Source: JAYVJM01 sp043769275
Lineage (GTDB): Bacteria; Pseudomonadota; Gammaproteobacteria; Pseudomonadales; UBA7239
DNA: 8,776 nt
Direction: 5' to 3'
Assembly: GCA_043769275.1 (NCBI GenBank)
Contig: JAYVJM010000012.1
Coordinates: 1 to 8,776 of the forward strand
The translations under genes and the position numbers were made by a program. The notes below the pieces were generated by a model. That model had not been told where the DNA came from and searched no databases. It worked only from the letters and a program-made list of their open reading frames with translations. Of this stretch, positions 1 through 5,909 are shown piece after piece (the first letter of the stretch is position 1; every line of letters begins with the position of its first letter).

Positions 1-59
1 GCAGCACCAAAAGTGCTCAACAAATAGTCGGTGTATAAATCAAGGTCGGCTTTTTTCAT
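1..59 (-). CDS. IS4/IS701-type transposase, N-terminal fragment
   Basis: Read on the minus strand from the ATG at 59-57, this gives MKKADLDLYTDYLLSTFGA and then runs off the window edge. The opening matches from memory the DLDLYTDYL(I/L)SxFG start of DDE transposases of the IS4/IS701 kind, which cut and paste their own element. Only 19 codons are visible, so none of the catalytic Asp/Asp/Glu residues can be checked and the family call rests on this N-terminal signature alone. The gene points away from the kinase gene at 185, so the element's 5' end must lie between 60 and about 180. The rest of the element lies outside the window. The piece is too short for most gene callers. Whether the full copy is intact cannot be known here. 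Confidence 0.72.
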   Translation of the reverse strand, partial: MKKADLDLYTDYLLSTFGA

Positions 60-184
60 TCGGCAAGCTTATCAGGGGAGGGTTGCGTAACATCAGTTAG
101 GAGAAGATGGGTGCTGTCGAACATTTTTAATTTTGGGTTGGCCGTATTGTTCAGTAACATGCTCAACTTTTTGGGTAGGTAGGT
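60..184. other. IS leader, probable IS end and kinase upstream region
   Basis: These 125 bases hold no gene. The part next to 59 should be the untranslated leader and terminal inverted repeat of the transposase element; the part next to 185 is the kinase ribosome binding region. The IS boundary cannot be placed because the other end of the element is not visible and no target duplication can be compared. Just before the kinase start there is a short repeat, ggtaggtaggt (174-184). A poor promoter match facing the kinase exists (TTGGGT at 133-138, TAACAT at 155-160, 16-base spacing), which I do not regard as established. Confidence 0.5.
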
Positions 185-1228
185 ATGCGTTATCACGTGT
201 ACGGAATAGGTGCGGCACTGGTTGATACAGAGATTGAAGTAGAGGATGCCGATCTTACGCGGCTTGGGATTAGCAAAGGCCACATGACGTTAGTGGATGC
301 GCAACGCCAACAGGAGCTGCTCAATTATTTGGCCTCGCATCTGTTGCTTTCAAAGCGCACCAGTGGCGGCAGCGGAGCTAACAGCATTATTGCTGCCAGC
401 CATTTCGGTGCACGCACATTCTATTCTTGCAAAGTGGCTAACGACGACAATGGTCGCTTTTATCTTAAGGACATGAAAGAAGCAGGTGTGGACTGTAACG
501 CTCAAGACAAGCATATAGATGTCTGTACTTGTTCTGGTCTCTGTACCTGCATGGACGTTACTGGAAAATGCTTGGTGCTGATTACGCCAGATGCCGAACG
601 CAGTATGTTGACGCACCTTGGTATTAGCGAAACGATTGCCAATGCAGCACTGGATATGGATGCAGCAAAAAATGCCCAATTTGTGTACATTGAAGGCTAT
701 CTTGTGACATCAAAAACTGGCAGAGCCGCCGCTATTGCCTTGTATTCACACGCGAAAAAACACGGTGTGAATACAGCAATTTCGTTATCAGACCCTAGCA
801 TGGTTGAATTTTTTGGCGAAGGCTTGCGCGAAATGATAGGCGATGGCGTTGATTTGTTGTTTTGCAACGAATATGAAGCACAAAAATTTACGGGTACAAA
901 CAATATAGATGCCGCTGCGCAGGCACTAAAAGCATACGCAAAGACTTTCGCCATTACCTGTGGCGCACGCGGCGCTCGAGTCTATGACGGTCAAAACACG
1001 CATCATATTGCCCCTTACGTTGTGGCTGCTATCGACAGCAATGGTGCTGGCGATATGTTTGCGGGTGCTTTTTTGTACGCCATTACCCACGGCTACTCCT
1101 ATGCTGATGCGGGTCGACTCGCTAGTCGCGCCTCGGCAGAAGTGGTTAAAAACTACGGGCCTCGACTGCCTGCAGAAAAACACCGCGAGTTGTTGCAGGA
1201 AGTCTTTAGTTCTGCGGTTTCGGTTTAG
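185..1228 (+). CDS. PfkB-family carbohydrate kinase, adenosine kinase-like
   Basis: A 347-residue ribokinase/PfkB-fold cytosolic kinase of the group usually annotated as adenosine kinase, which phosphorylates a nucleoside or sugar hydroxyl with ATP. The N-terminal substrate motif GGSGANSI is at 61-68, PDAERSM at 135-141, the NxxE metal/phosphate motif NEYEA at 228-232, and the C-terminal PfkB signature DSNGAGD at 284-290 with D290 as predicted catalytic base. Length fits the family. The ATG at 185 follows an AGG at 177-179 with five bases between, and the MRYHVYGIGAALVDTE opening is family-like. Odd point: residues 114-122 read CTCSGLCTC, a cysteine cluster just before the conserved TGKCL strand. 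The gene follows an IS end and converges with the adenosyltransferase, overlapping it by 23 bp. Exact substrate (adenosine, inosine/guanosine or another sugar) is not decided by sequence. Confidence 0.9.
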   Translation: MRYHVYGIGAALVDTEIEVEDADLTRLGISKGHMTLVDAQRQQELLNYLASHLLLSKRTSGGSGANSIIAASHFGARTFYSCKVANDDNGRFYLKDMKEAGVDCNAQDKHIDVCTCSGLCTCMDVTGKCLVLITPDAERSMLTHLGISETIANAALDMDAAKNAQFVYIEGYLVTSKTGRAAAIALYSHAKKHGVNTAISLSDPSMVEFFGEGLREMIGDGVDLLFCNEYEAQKFTGTNNIDAAAQALKAYAKTFAITCGARGARVYDGQNTHHIAPYVVAAIDSNGAGDMFAGAFLYAITHGYSYADAGRLASRASAEVVKNYGPRLPAEKHRELLQEVFSSAVSV

Positions 1229-1766
1229 GCTGCCATAGCACCTCAAAGTCAGTATTTTGGAGACGATTCAAAACGCGTGCGCATACAAAGAGCCAGTCGG
1301 ATAGGCGATTAATATACTGGCGTAGCGGCGTGCTTAACGGCTCATTGCGGTGCAACGCAACCAATAAACGTTCTGCTCGGCGACAAACAGCCCGCGCTAA
1401 GTGGCAGTGTGCGCCGGCAGGTGCTCCACCTGGCAAAATAAAGTTTTTAAGTGCTGGTAAGTTGTCGTTGTATTTATCTAATATTTGCTCAAGCCAAAGC
1501 ACATCGGATGTGTCTATCAAACAAAAAGAAGGCATAGCTAGCTCACCACCCACATCAAACAGGCGGTGTTGAATTTTCGAAAAAACACGACGCAGATCAT
1601 CAGGTAGTGTTTGCGTCAACATCAAGCCAATTACGCTATTTAACTCATCAATTTCGCCCATGCAGGCCACGCGTAAACTGTCTTTTGGTACGCGCTCACC
1701 GTCGCCCAAGCCAGTTGTGCCATCGTCGCCTGTGCGTGTGTAGATTTTTGATAAACGGTTGCCCAT
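1206..1766 (-). CDS. Cob(I)alamin adenosyltransferase, PduO type
   Basis: Transfers the 5'-deoxyadenosyl group from ATP to cob(I)alamin to make adenosylcobalamin, in the cytosol. With the start at 1766 the protein has 186 residues, normal for PduO-type enzymes. The N-terminal ATP loop TRTGDDGTTGLGDG is at 10-23, GEIDELNS at 37-44, FILPGG at 109-114, the arginine helix RAVCRRAER at 125-133 and the C-terminal NRLSDWLFV at 153-161; these are the conserved blocks lining the ATP and corrinoid site. The frame is open 18 codons further (to 1820), but family proteins begin close to the K-IYTRTGD block and an AGGCGAG sits just upstream of the 1766 ATG, so I chose that start. It is transcribed divergently from the CobC-like phosphatase, another cobalamin-linked enzyme, which supports the role. 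No other corrinoid gene is present. Confidence 0.93.
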   Translation of the reverse strand: MGNRLSKIYTRTGDDGTTGLGDGERVPKDSLRVACMGEIDELNSVIGLMLTQTLPDDLRRVFSKIQHRLFDVGGELAMPSFCLIDTSDVLWLEQILDKYNDNLPALKNFILPGGAPAGAHCHLARAVCRRAERLLVALHRNEPLSTPLRQYINRLSDWLFVCARVLNRLQNTDFEVLWQPKPKPQN

Positions 1767-1868
1767 ACTCTCGCCTTTTTCAAAAATGTCCATTCTCTGT
1801 AAAAGCATCGAGGCAGGCAATGTGTCATGGTTGGTTATTCAACAGGTAAGAAAATCAGCGGGTAACAA
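1767..1868. promoter_or_regulatory. Divergent intergenic region between adenosyltransferase and CobC-like gene
   Basis: These 102 bases must contain the promoters of both divergent transcripts unless a promoter lies inside a gene. I found no -35/-10 pair with consensus-like sequence and proper spacing on either strand. The space is too short for a complete cobalamin riboswitch and I see no B12-box-like element. The function is inferred from gene orientation only. Confidence 0.4.
1770..1776 (-). promoter_or_regulatory. Ribosome binding site deciding the adenosyltransferase start
   Basis: On the minus strand AGGCGAG lies three bases upstream of the ATG at 1766, with its AGG seven bases away. 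It supports the internal ATG rather than the first in-frame start at 1820. Confidence 0.6.
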
Positions 1869-2504
1869 ATGGAAGAACAATGTCAGATAACAACGATTGA
1901 TTTTCTCCGTCATGGCCAATGTGAAGGCGGTGATGTTTATCGTGGCAGCCTAGATGTTGAGCTAGATAAAGTCGGCTGGGAGCAGATGCGTGCGGCAGCG
2001 GCAGGTGGAAAGTGGCAGCGCATTATAAGTTCGCCATTGCAGCGTTGTGCCGCATTTGCCGCCGAACTTGCCGATCATCGGAGCGTGCCTTTGCATCTGC
2101 AAGATGCTTTTCGTGAGCTCCATTTTGGCGATTGGGAAGGGCGTGAAATTGCGGGAGTGTGGGCAGAACAGGGCGTACAAGCAATGCAATTTTTTGTTGA
2201 TATACGAGCTATATCACCGCCTAATGGCGAGAAGTTGAGCGACTTTAAACAGCGAGTTGTCGCAGGCTGGAACGCACTTTTGGCGCGACACAGCGGGGAG
2301 CATGTATTGCTGGTCGCGCATGGCGGCACTCTTCGTATTTTGCTTGCTGAAGTGTTGGGAATGCCACTAGAGCGTATCGCTACATTAGATGTTCCCTACG
2401 CATGCATAAGCCGCGTGCGCGTGTATCGCCATGAAAATCATGCAGATTTCGCTATGTTAACTTTCCATAACCGTGGTGTTTTTCATGAAGATGCACAGCT
2501 ATGA
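1869..2504 (+). CDS. cobC: Histidine phosphatase, CobC-like (alpha-ribazole phosphatase candidate)
   Basis: A 211-residue histidine phosphatase (phosphoglycerate-mutase fold). The RHG motif FLRHGQ has catalytic His15; the phosphate pocket is completed by Arg59 (SSPLQRC), Glu83 (FRELHFGDWEG) and the second histidine His151 (LVAHGGTLRI). The stretch CEGGDVYRGSLDVELDKVG after the RHG motif is close to the CEGG-xxRGxxDxxLxxxG pattern of CobC proteins, which dephosphorylate alpha-ribazole 5'-phosphate or adenosylcobalamin 5'-phosphate in the lower-ligand branch of cobalamin synthesis. The divergent adenosyltransferase next door supports that. A general histidine phosphatase is the alternative, because specificity in this family is hard to read from sequence. 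The ATG at 1869 has only a weak upstream GGGT. The 3' end overlaps slyX in an ATGA, implying co-translation. Confidence 0.82.
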   Translation: MEEQCQITTIDFLRHGQCEGGDVYRGSLDVELDKVGWEQMRAAAAGGKWQRIISSPLQRCAAFAAELADHRSVPLHLQDAFRELHFGDWEGREIAGVWAEQGVQAMQFFVDIRAISPPNGEKLSDFKQRVVAGWNALLARHSGEHVLLVAHGGTLRILLAEVLGMPLERIATLDVPYACISRVRVYRHENHADFAMLTFHNRGVFHEDAQL

Positions 2505-2749
2505 AAAATATGCTGAGTGAACAAACATGGGCTGATTTACATCGGCGCTTAGTCGAAATTGAAACGCGTTGTGCGTTTCAGGAAGACACCCTGCACGCAC
2601 TAAACGCACAGTTGGCGCATCAACAAACACTTATTGAGCAACAGCAGCGGATGTTGCAAGCGGTGTATCAGCAAACCCAAGATTTACGCGCCGCACAAGC
2701 GAGTGATACAAACACACAAAGTGGACAGGAAAAGCCGCCGCATTATTGA
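2501..2749 (+). CDS. slyX: SlyX family protein
   Basis: An 82-residue acidic/glutamine-rich coiled-coil protein. The central region (about 12-64, LVEIETRCAFQEDTLHALN then a Gln-rich helix) matches SlyX, whose family hallmark is the L-E-x-R-x-A/C-FQE-x-T-I/L-xx-LN segment; the C-terminus EKPPHY matches the conserved PPHY tail. SlyX is a small cytosolic protein of unclear biochemical role, named from its position beside slyD in E. coli, not from activity. Here slyD is absent. Its ATG overlaps the TGA of the CobC-like gene, so the two are probably translated together. The second ATG three codons in is a possible alternative start. Its last seven bases overlap the convergent alkC-like gene. Confidence 0.9.
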   Translation: MKNMLSEQTWADLHRRLVEIETRCAFQEDTLHALNAQLAHQQTLIEQQQRMLQAVYQQTQDLRAAQASDTNTQSGQEKPPHY

Positions 2750-3840
2750 GTGGGTTTTTGGCTCGAAAGCAACAAATCAAACGCGTGCTGCACTACTGTT
2801 TTTCCATTGATGCGCACGCACAAGGTATGGTTCCCTGCATGCAATGTACGCGTACTGAGCGGTAAAAAGGCATGTTTTTTTGATAGGTGTACTTGGAGTT
2901 CTGCGAAGTTTTTTTCTGTCCACTGGAAAACTTTTTGATTGTGCTGGCCATTTGCGCGTAAAAATCCAATGACGTATTCGATACGTAACAGCCCAAGCGC
3001 TTCCGTGCTTTGCAAGCATAGTTGCATTGTTAGATTTTCGCCCATACGAATTTTTTCAGGACAATGAAACGCATTAGCAGATACATGTGTAGCCGTTTTA
3101 TAATCAAAAAGTGCTAGCGCGTTTGCATTAGTTTGTTTTAACAAAGTTCGACAGGCGCGCTTAAGTATCCAATCGGTGTGTTGATGTTTTTTTTGCCATA
3201 CGGCCGCCAATTCAAGTACAAGCTCAGGGTGGTTTTTAGCAATGTCATTGAGATTGTTGGCCACCGATTTGCGCACATAAAGGCTTTCATCCCTCTGAAG
3301 ATTTTCCAGTATGCGAAAAATAGGCTGGGGGTTTTGTTGTAGTGTAGGCAAAAAAGTTGCCCAAGGTAGGCGTGGCCTGCATCCCTCACTCGCTAATCTG
3401 CGCACATGATGGTTTTCATGTTTTGACCATTTTTCCATTTGCGCCATCATGCGTTTTTGATCGGCACGAATAAATGCACGCACAGCAAATTCTGAACTCG
3501 AAAACTGTGTTAGATATTCCAGTGCATTTATAGACTCACGCCAATGACCCAAGCCATACTGCTCTACATAGTCAGGAAAAAACATGCCGTGATAACCGCC
3601 AAACGATTGACATATTTCCTGAAAAATATTTAAGACTTGCTTGTAAGGCAAGTCGATTTTCTCATGTAAACAGATCGTGATGTGTCGCATACGTGCTTTT
3701 AATTCGCGAGCATGCCAATGCTCGTCTTGCACTGCACGCATAAATTCCTTTTCATGGAATGCGCTGTGCGCTTTTTTCAATGCGTGCGCCAAGTGTTCGA
3801 TATAAGCATCGTCGTACTTGTTTTTGAGCGGAGTAGCCAT
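2743..3840 (-). CDS. alkC: DNA alkylation repair protein, AlkC-like with C-terminal Ig-like domain
   Basis: A 365-residue protein when started at the ATG at 3840. Residues about 1-245 are helical with HEAT-like repeats, including HVRRLASEG at 145-153, RPRLPW at 155-160 and YVRKSVANNLNDIAK at 188-202, patterns typical of AlkC/AlkD glycosylases. Residues about 256-359 are beta-rich with alternating hydrophobics (MGENLTMQLCLQS, LRIEYVIGFLRANG, HTLCVRINGK) and fit the Ig-like domain known in one class of AlkC. AlkC enzymes remove N3-methylated bases from DNA without flipping the base out. The frame is open to a GTG at 3858, but family proteins start near the xTPLKNxY block, so I prefer 3840; no strong ribosome site distinguishes them. 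The gene is monocistronic, convergent with slyX and divergent from cmoM. The split between AlkC and a generic HEAT repair protein rests on motifs recalled, not on an alignment. Confidence 0.85.
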   Translation of the reverse strand: MATPLKNKYDDAYIEHLAHALKKAHSAFHEKEFMRAVQDEHWHARELKARMRHITICLHEKIDLPYKQVLNIFQEICQSFGGYHGMFFPDYVEQYGLGHWRESINALEYLTQFSSSEFAVRAFIRADQKRMMAQMEKWSKHENHHVRRLASEGCRPRLPWATFLPTLQQNPQPIFRILENLQRDESLYVRKSVANNLNDIAKNHPELVLELAAVWQKKHQHTDWILKRACRTLLKQTNANALALFDYKTATHVSANAFHCPEKIRMGENLTMQLCLQSTEALGLLRIEYVIGFLRANGQHNQKVFQWTEKNFAELQVHLSKKHAFLPLSTRTLHAGNHTLCVRINGKTVVQHAFDLLLSSQKPTQ

Positions 3841-3894
3841 ATTGATTGCGGTATCCACATGGGTTTAGAGTAAAAAGAAAATGGCAGATTTATT
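3841..3894. promoter_or_regulatory. Divergent spacer between alkC-like gene and cmoM
   Basis: Only 54 bases separate the two divergent starts, so both promoters must be compressed here or lie within coding sequence. It contains a five-codon frame, ATG at 3881 to TGA at 3896-3898 (MADLL), whose stop overlaps the GTG start of cmoM. I see no clear -35/-10 pair. Confidence 0.4.
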
Positions 3895-4677
3895 GTGAAT
3901 AAAACACCAAGTGATGTGGTATTTGATGATTTGGCAGAACGCTTTTCCCGCAAAATTTACGGATCAAGAAAAGGGGATTTACGTTTAACTCTGTTGTGGG
4001 ATGATTTGCTAAAGCACATTCCAAGTATCTCCAGTAGTAACAGGCTAAACGTGCTGGATGCGGGCGCTGGCTTAGGGCAGATGAGTATAAAATTTGCGCA
4101 AGCGGGGCATTGTGTGACGCTGTGTGAGCCTTCAAAAAGCATGCTGGGCTTGGCGCGTGAACGAATTAATAACTGCATGCCAATGCAGGGCATGATTACT
4201 GTTTCACAGAGCAGCATACAAACACTGGACGCAAATAATTTCACTACAAACTATGATGTGATTGTTTGCCATGCTGTTTTGGAGTGGTTGGCTAAACCCC
4301 TGCCAACGCTTCTCGAATTACTGAAGCAACTGAAGCCAGGAGCCTATTTTTCACTGGCTTTTTATAACAGAGAATCCATTGTTTTTAAAAACTTACTAAA
4401 GGGGAATATTCGGCGCGCCATGAGTAACAAAGCAGGCGAAGAGGGTGGTTTAACGCCACCTAATCCACAATCTGCGCCTGATGTTTTAGCTTGTTTAAAT
4501 GAATACGGATTGTGCGTTATCCATGTAAGCGGCATACGCTGCTTGAGTGATTATTTGCAGTCGACAACTGAAATAAGTACTGAGGACTTATTGATGGTTG
4601 AGCGCGAGTTAGGGCAAAAAGAACCGTATAAGTGGCTTGGGCGTTATATCCATGTGATTGCACAGCGGCCAAATTGA
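3895..4677 (+). CDS. cmoM: tRNA 5-carboxymethoxyuridine methyltransferase CmoM
   Basis: A 260-residue class I SAM-dependent methyltransferase. It aligns by eye with E. coli CmoM (formerly SmtA) along its length: FDDLAERFSRKIYGSRKGDLR at the start, the SAM-binding motif I VLDAGAGLGQ at 53-62, CHAVLEWLA at 125-133, FYNRE around 156-160 and the closing EPYKWLGRYIHVIA at 243-256. CmoM methylates the carboxyl of cmo5U at tRNA wobble position 34, giving mcmo5U, after CmoA and CmoB have acted; those genes are not here. The start used is GTG at 3895, which places the conserved FDD block at residue 10; a second GTG at 3916 would give a start only two residues before FDD. It begins a four-gene same-strand run, followed 44 bases later by the DUF1315 gene. 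Confidence 0.93.
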   Translation: MNKTPSDVVFDDLAERFSRKIYGSRKGDLRLTLLWDDLLKHIPSISSSNRLNVLDAGAGLGQMSIKFAQAGHCVTLCEPSKSMLGLARERINNCMPMQGMITVSQSSIQTLDANNFTTNYDVIVCHAVLEWLAKPLPTLLELLKQLKPGAYFSLAFYNRESIVFKNLLKGNIRRAMSNKAGEEGGLTPPNPQSAPDVLACLNEYGLCVIHVSGIRCLSDYLQSTTEISTEDLLMVERELGQKEPYKWLGRYIHVIAQRPN

Positions 4678-4711
4678 CTTCTTTTGTTAGAATAGCTGCC
4701 TCTCTAATGCT

Positions 4712-4715
4712 GGAG
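4712..4715 (+). promoter_or_regulatory. Ribosome binding site deciding the DUF1315 start
   Basis: GGAG at 4712-4715 is six bases before the GTG at 4722. Neither the ATG at 4707 nor the frame's first start at 4632, inside cmoM, has such a site. Confidence 0.65.
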
Positions 4716-4721
4716 TTTGAC

Positions 4722-5045
4722 GTGACCGCCCACCACGATCTGCATGATGTACTGCAAAATATTACGCCAGATGTTTATGCTTCCCTTAAACGTGCAGTGG
4801 AATTAGGCCGCTGGCAAAACGGCACGCGCCTAACTGATCCGCAGCGAGAGCTGTGTTTGCAAGCCGTTATTTATTATGACGCTCGTCAAAAGCCAGAGTA
4901 TGAGCGCGTGGGGTTTATTGCTCGAGAAAATCATACGCATTGCGGCAGCGAGGGTAATGAAAATCACGACAATGATAAAAATCGCTGGAATACAGAGCTG
5001 TTACTTGCATTTAAAAGCCAGTCCAGCAACACGTTAAAACACTAA
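4722..5045 (+). CDS. DUF1315 (YeaC-like) family protein
   Basis: A 107-residue cytosolic protein from GTG 4722. The core TPDVYASLKRAVELGRWQNGTRLTDPQRELCLQAVIYYDAR (about 15-55) matches DUF1315/YeaC, typically TPExYxxLxxAVELGKWxDGxxLTxEQ. No activity is known to me for the family. After the core, residues about 69-87 form a polar tail with His, Asn, Asp, Glu and one Cys (HTHCGSEGNENHDND), possibly metal binding or disordered, followed by a short hydrophobic patch (ELLLAF). The frame is open back to 4632, overlapping the cmoM end, but the GGAG placed before the GTG and family length favour 4722; the ATG at 4707 is the next choice. It lies six bases ahead of the DUF2797 gene, so the two are very likely co-transcribed and perhaps functionally linked. 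Confidence 0.87.
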   Translation: MTAHHDLHDVLQNITPDVYASLKRAVELGRWQNGTRLTDPQRELCLQAVIYYDARQKPEYERVGFIARENHTHCGSEGNENHDNDKNRWNTELLLAFKSQSSNTLKH

Positions 5046-5051
5046 AATCAG

Positions 5052-5876
5052 ATGAGCTCTTATATTGGCTGTCTTAACAAAATGCTTATTACGGCGGGAA
5101 GCCCTGCGCAATATATTTTGCCGCTGGGTGATTTTCGCTTACCACTTAATGCCGTGATAGGTAAGAGTATACGTCTACGGCATACGGGCATTATTCGTTG
5201 CACACACTGTCAGCGAAAAACAACAAAAAGTTTTAATCAGGGCTACTGTTTTCAGTGTTTTAAAAAACTGGCGCAGTGTGATGCGTGCATTATGAGTCCG
5301 GAAAAATGCCACTTTTATCAGGGTACTTGCCGTGAACCGGCATGGGCGCAGAGCCACTGTTTGACCGACCATGTTGTGTACCTTGCAAATTCAACTGGCA
5401 TAAAAATTGGCATTACACGCGCCACGCAAATGCCGACGCGCTGGCTCGATCAGGGAGCGATACAAGCACTGCCTATTGCGCGTGTTGCTGAGCGTTATCA
5501 GTCAGGTTTACTGGAAGTCCTCTGTAAAAATTTTGTGGCTGATAAAACAAATTGGCGTGCCTTATTACGCGGTGATACGGCAAGTATTGATTTAATGCGT
5601 TTTCGTGAAGTGTTATTTGAGCAGGCGAAAACCGGTATAGAGCACTTGCAGGATACATTTGGGCTTGCTGCTATCCAACTGCTGTCTGATGAAATGGAAC
5701 AGCAATTTTCTTATCCGGTTAATGCGTATCCTGAAAAGATCAGTACATTCAGTTTTGATAAAACCCCCTTGATTGAGGAACAGTTACTTGGCATCAAAGG
5801 TCAGTATTTGTTGTTTGCAAAAGGCGGGCTAAACATTCGTAAATTTACGGCTTACGAAGTTGAAGTTTCACTGTAG
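5052..5876 (+). CDS. DUF2797 zinc-ribbon protein
   Basis: A 274-residue protein recognised as DUF2797 from the blocks PVQY/AQYILPLGD, TGIIRCTHCQRKTTKSFNQG, QCDACIMSPEKCH and GTCREPAW. Cysteines occur as three CxxC pairs (50/53, 66/69, 76/79) plus C86, C93 and C103, strongly suggesting one or two structural zinc sites. Directly after (107-161) is HVVYLANSTGIKIGIT, then R130-W131 and later LLEVLCKNF (E155). Its order, VYxx then KIGxT, Arg, then LExxL..F, resembles the GIY-YIG/T5orf172 nuclease core; that is my inference. The C-terminal half has no motif I recognise. The start at 5052 gives the usual short lead to the KM..(A/P)xQYxLPLGD block, though no strong Shine-Dalgarno is seen. It follows DUF1315 by six bases and precedes pepN by 33. 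Confidence 0.9.
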   Translation: MSSYIGCLNKMLITAGSPAQYILPLGDFRLPLNAVIGKSIRLRHTGIIRCTHCQRKTTKSFNQGYCFQCFKKLAQCDACIMSPEKCHFYQGTCREPAWAQSHCLTDHVVYLANSTGIKIGITRATQMPTRWLDQGAIQALPIARVAERYQSGLLEVLCKNFVADKTNWRALLRGDTASIDLMRFREVLFEQAKTGIEHLQDTFGLAAIQLLSDEMEQQFSYPVNAYPEKISTFSFDKTPLIEEQLLGIKGQYLLFAKGGLNIRKFTAYEVEVSL

Positions 5877-5897
5877 GCATTTTTTTCGTTAGTATGC

Positions 5898-5902
5898 AGG
5901 GA
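5898..5902 (+). promoter_or_regulatory. pepN ribosome binding site
   Basis: AGGGA at 5898-5902, seven bases before the ATG at 5910, is the strongest Shine-Dalgarno in the window. It suggests that pepN is translated independently of the DUF2797 gene despite the 33-base gap. Confidence 0.65.
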
Positions 5903-5909
5903 ATAAGTA

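Noticed and set aside
56..283. Minus-strand 75-codon open frame over the kinase start
   Set aside because: It overlaps the real kinase 5' end and the transposase start, and its translation resembles no family.
350..690. Antisense frames within the kinase gene, and similar long reverse frames in cobC, cmoM and pepN
   Set aside because: They run opposite to well-supported genes, lack family similarity and are expected by chance at this base composition.
1767..1820. N-terminal extension of the adenosyltransferase
   Set aside because: PduO enzymes start close to the TRTGD block and a ribosome site precedes the ATG at 1766.
1767..1868. Cobalamin riboswitch between the two cobalamin-linked genes
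   Set aside because: The spacer is only 102 bases, is shared by divergent genes, and shows no B12-box-like sequence or aptamer pairing by eye.
4674..4693. TTGACT followed by TAGAAT as a promoter ahead of DUF1315
   Set aside because: Both hexamers look good, but only 8 bases separate them; a sigma-70 promoter needs about 17.
4632..4721. N-terminal extension of DUF1315 overlapping cmoM
   Set aside because: The GGAG six bases ahead of GTG 4722 and family length favour the shorter protein.
5877..5909. T-rich run before pepN as a terminator
   Set aside because: There is a run of T, but only a four-base GCAT/ATGC pairing around it and no GC-rich stem upstream.
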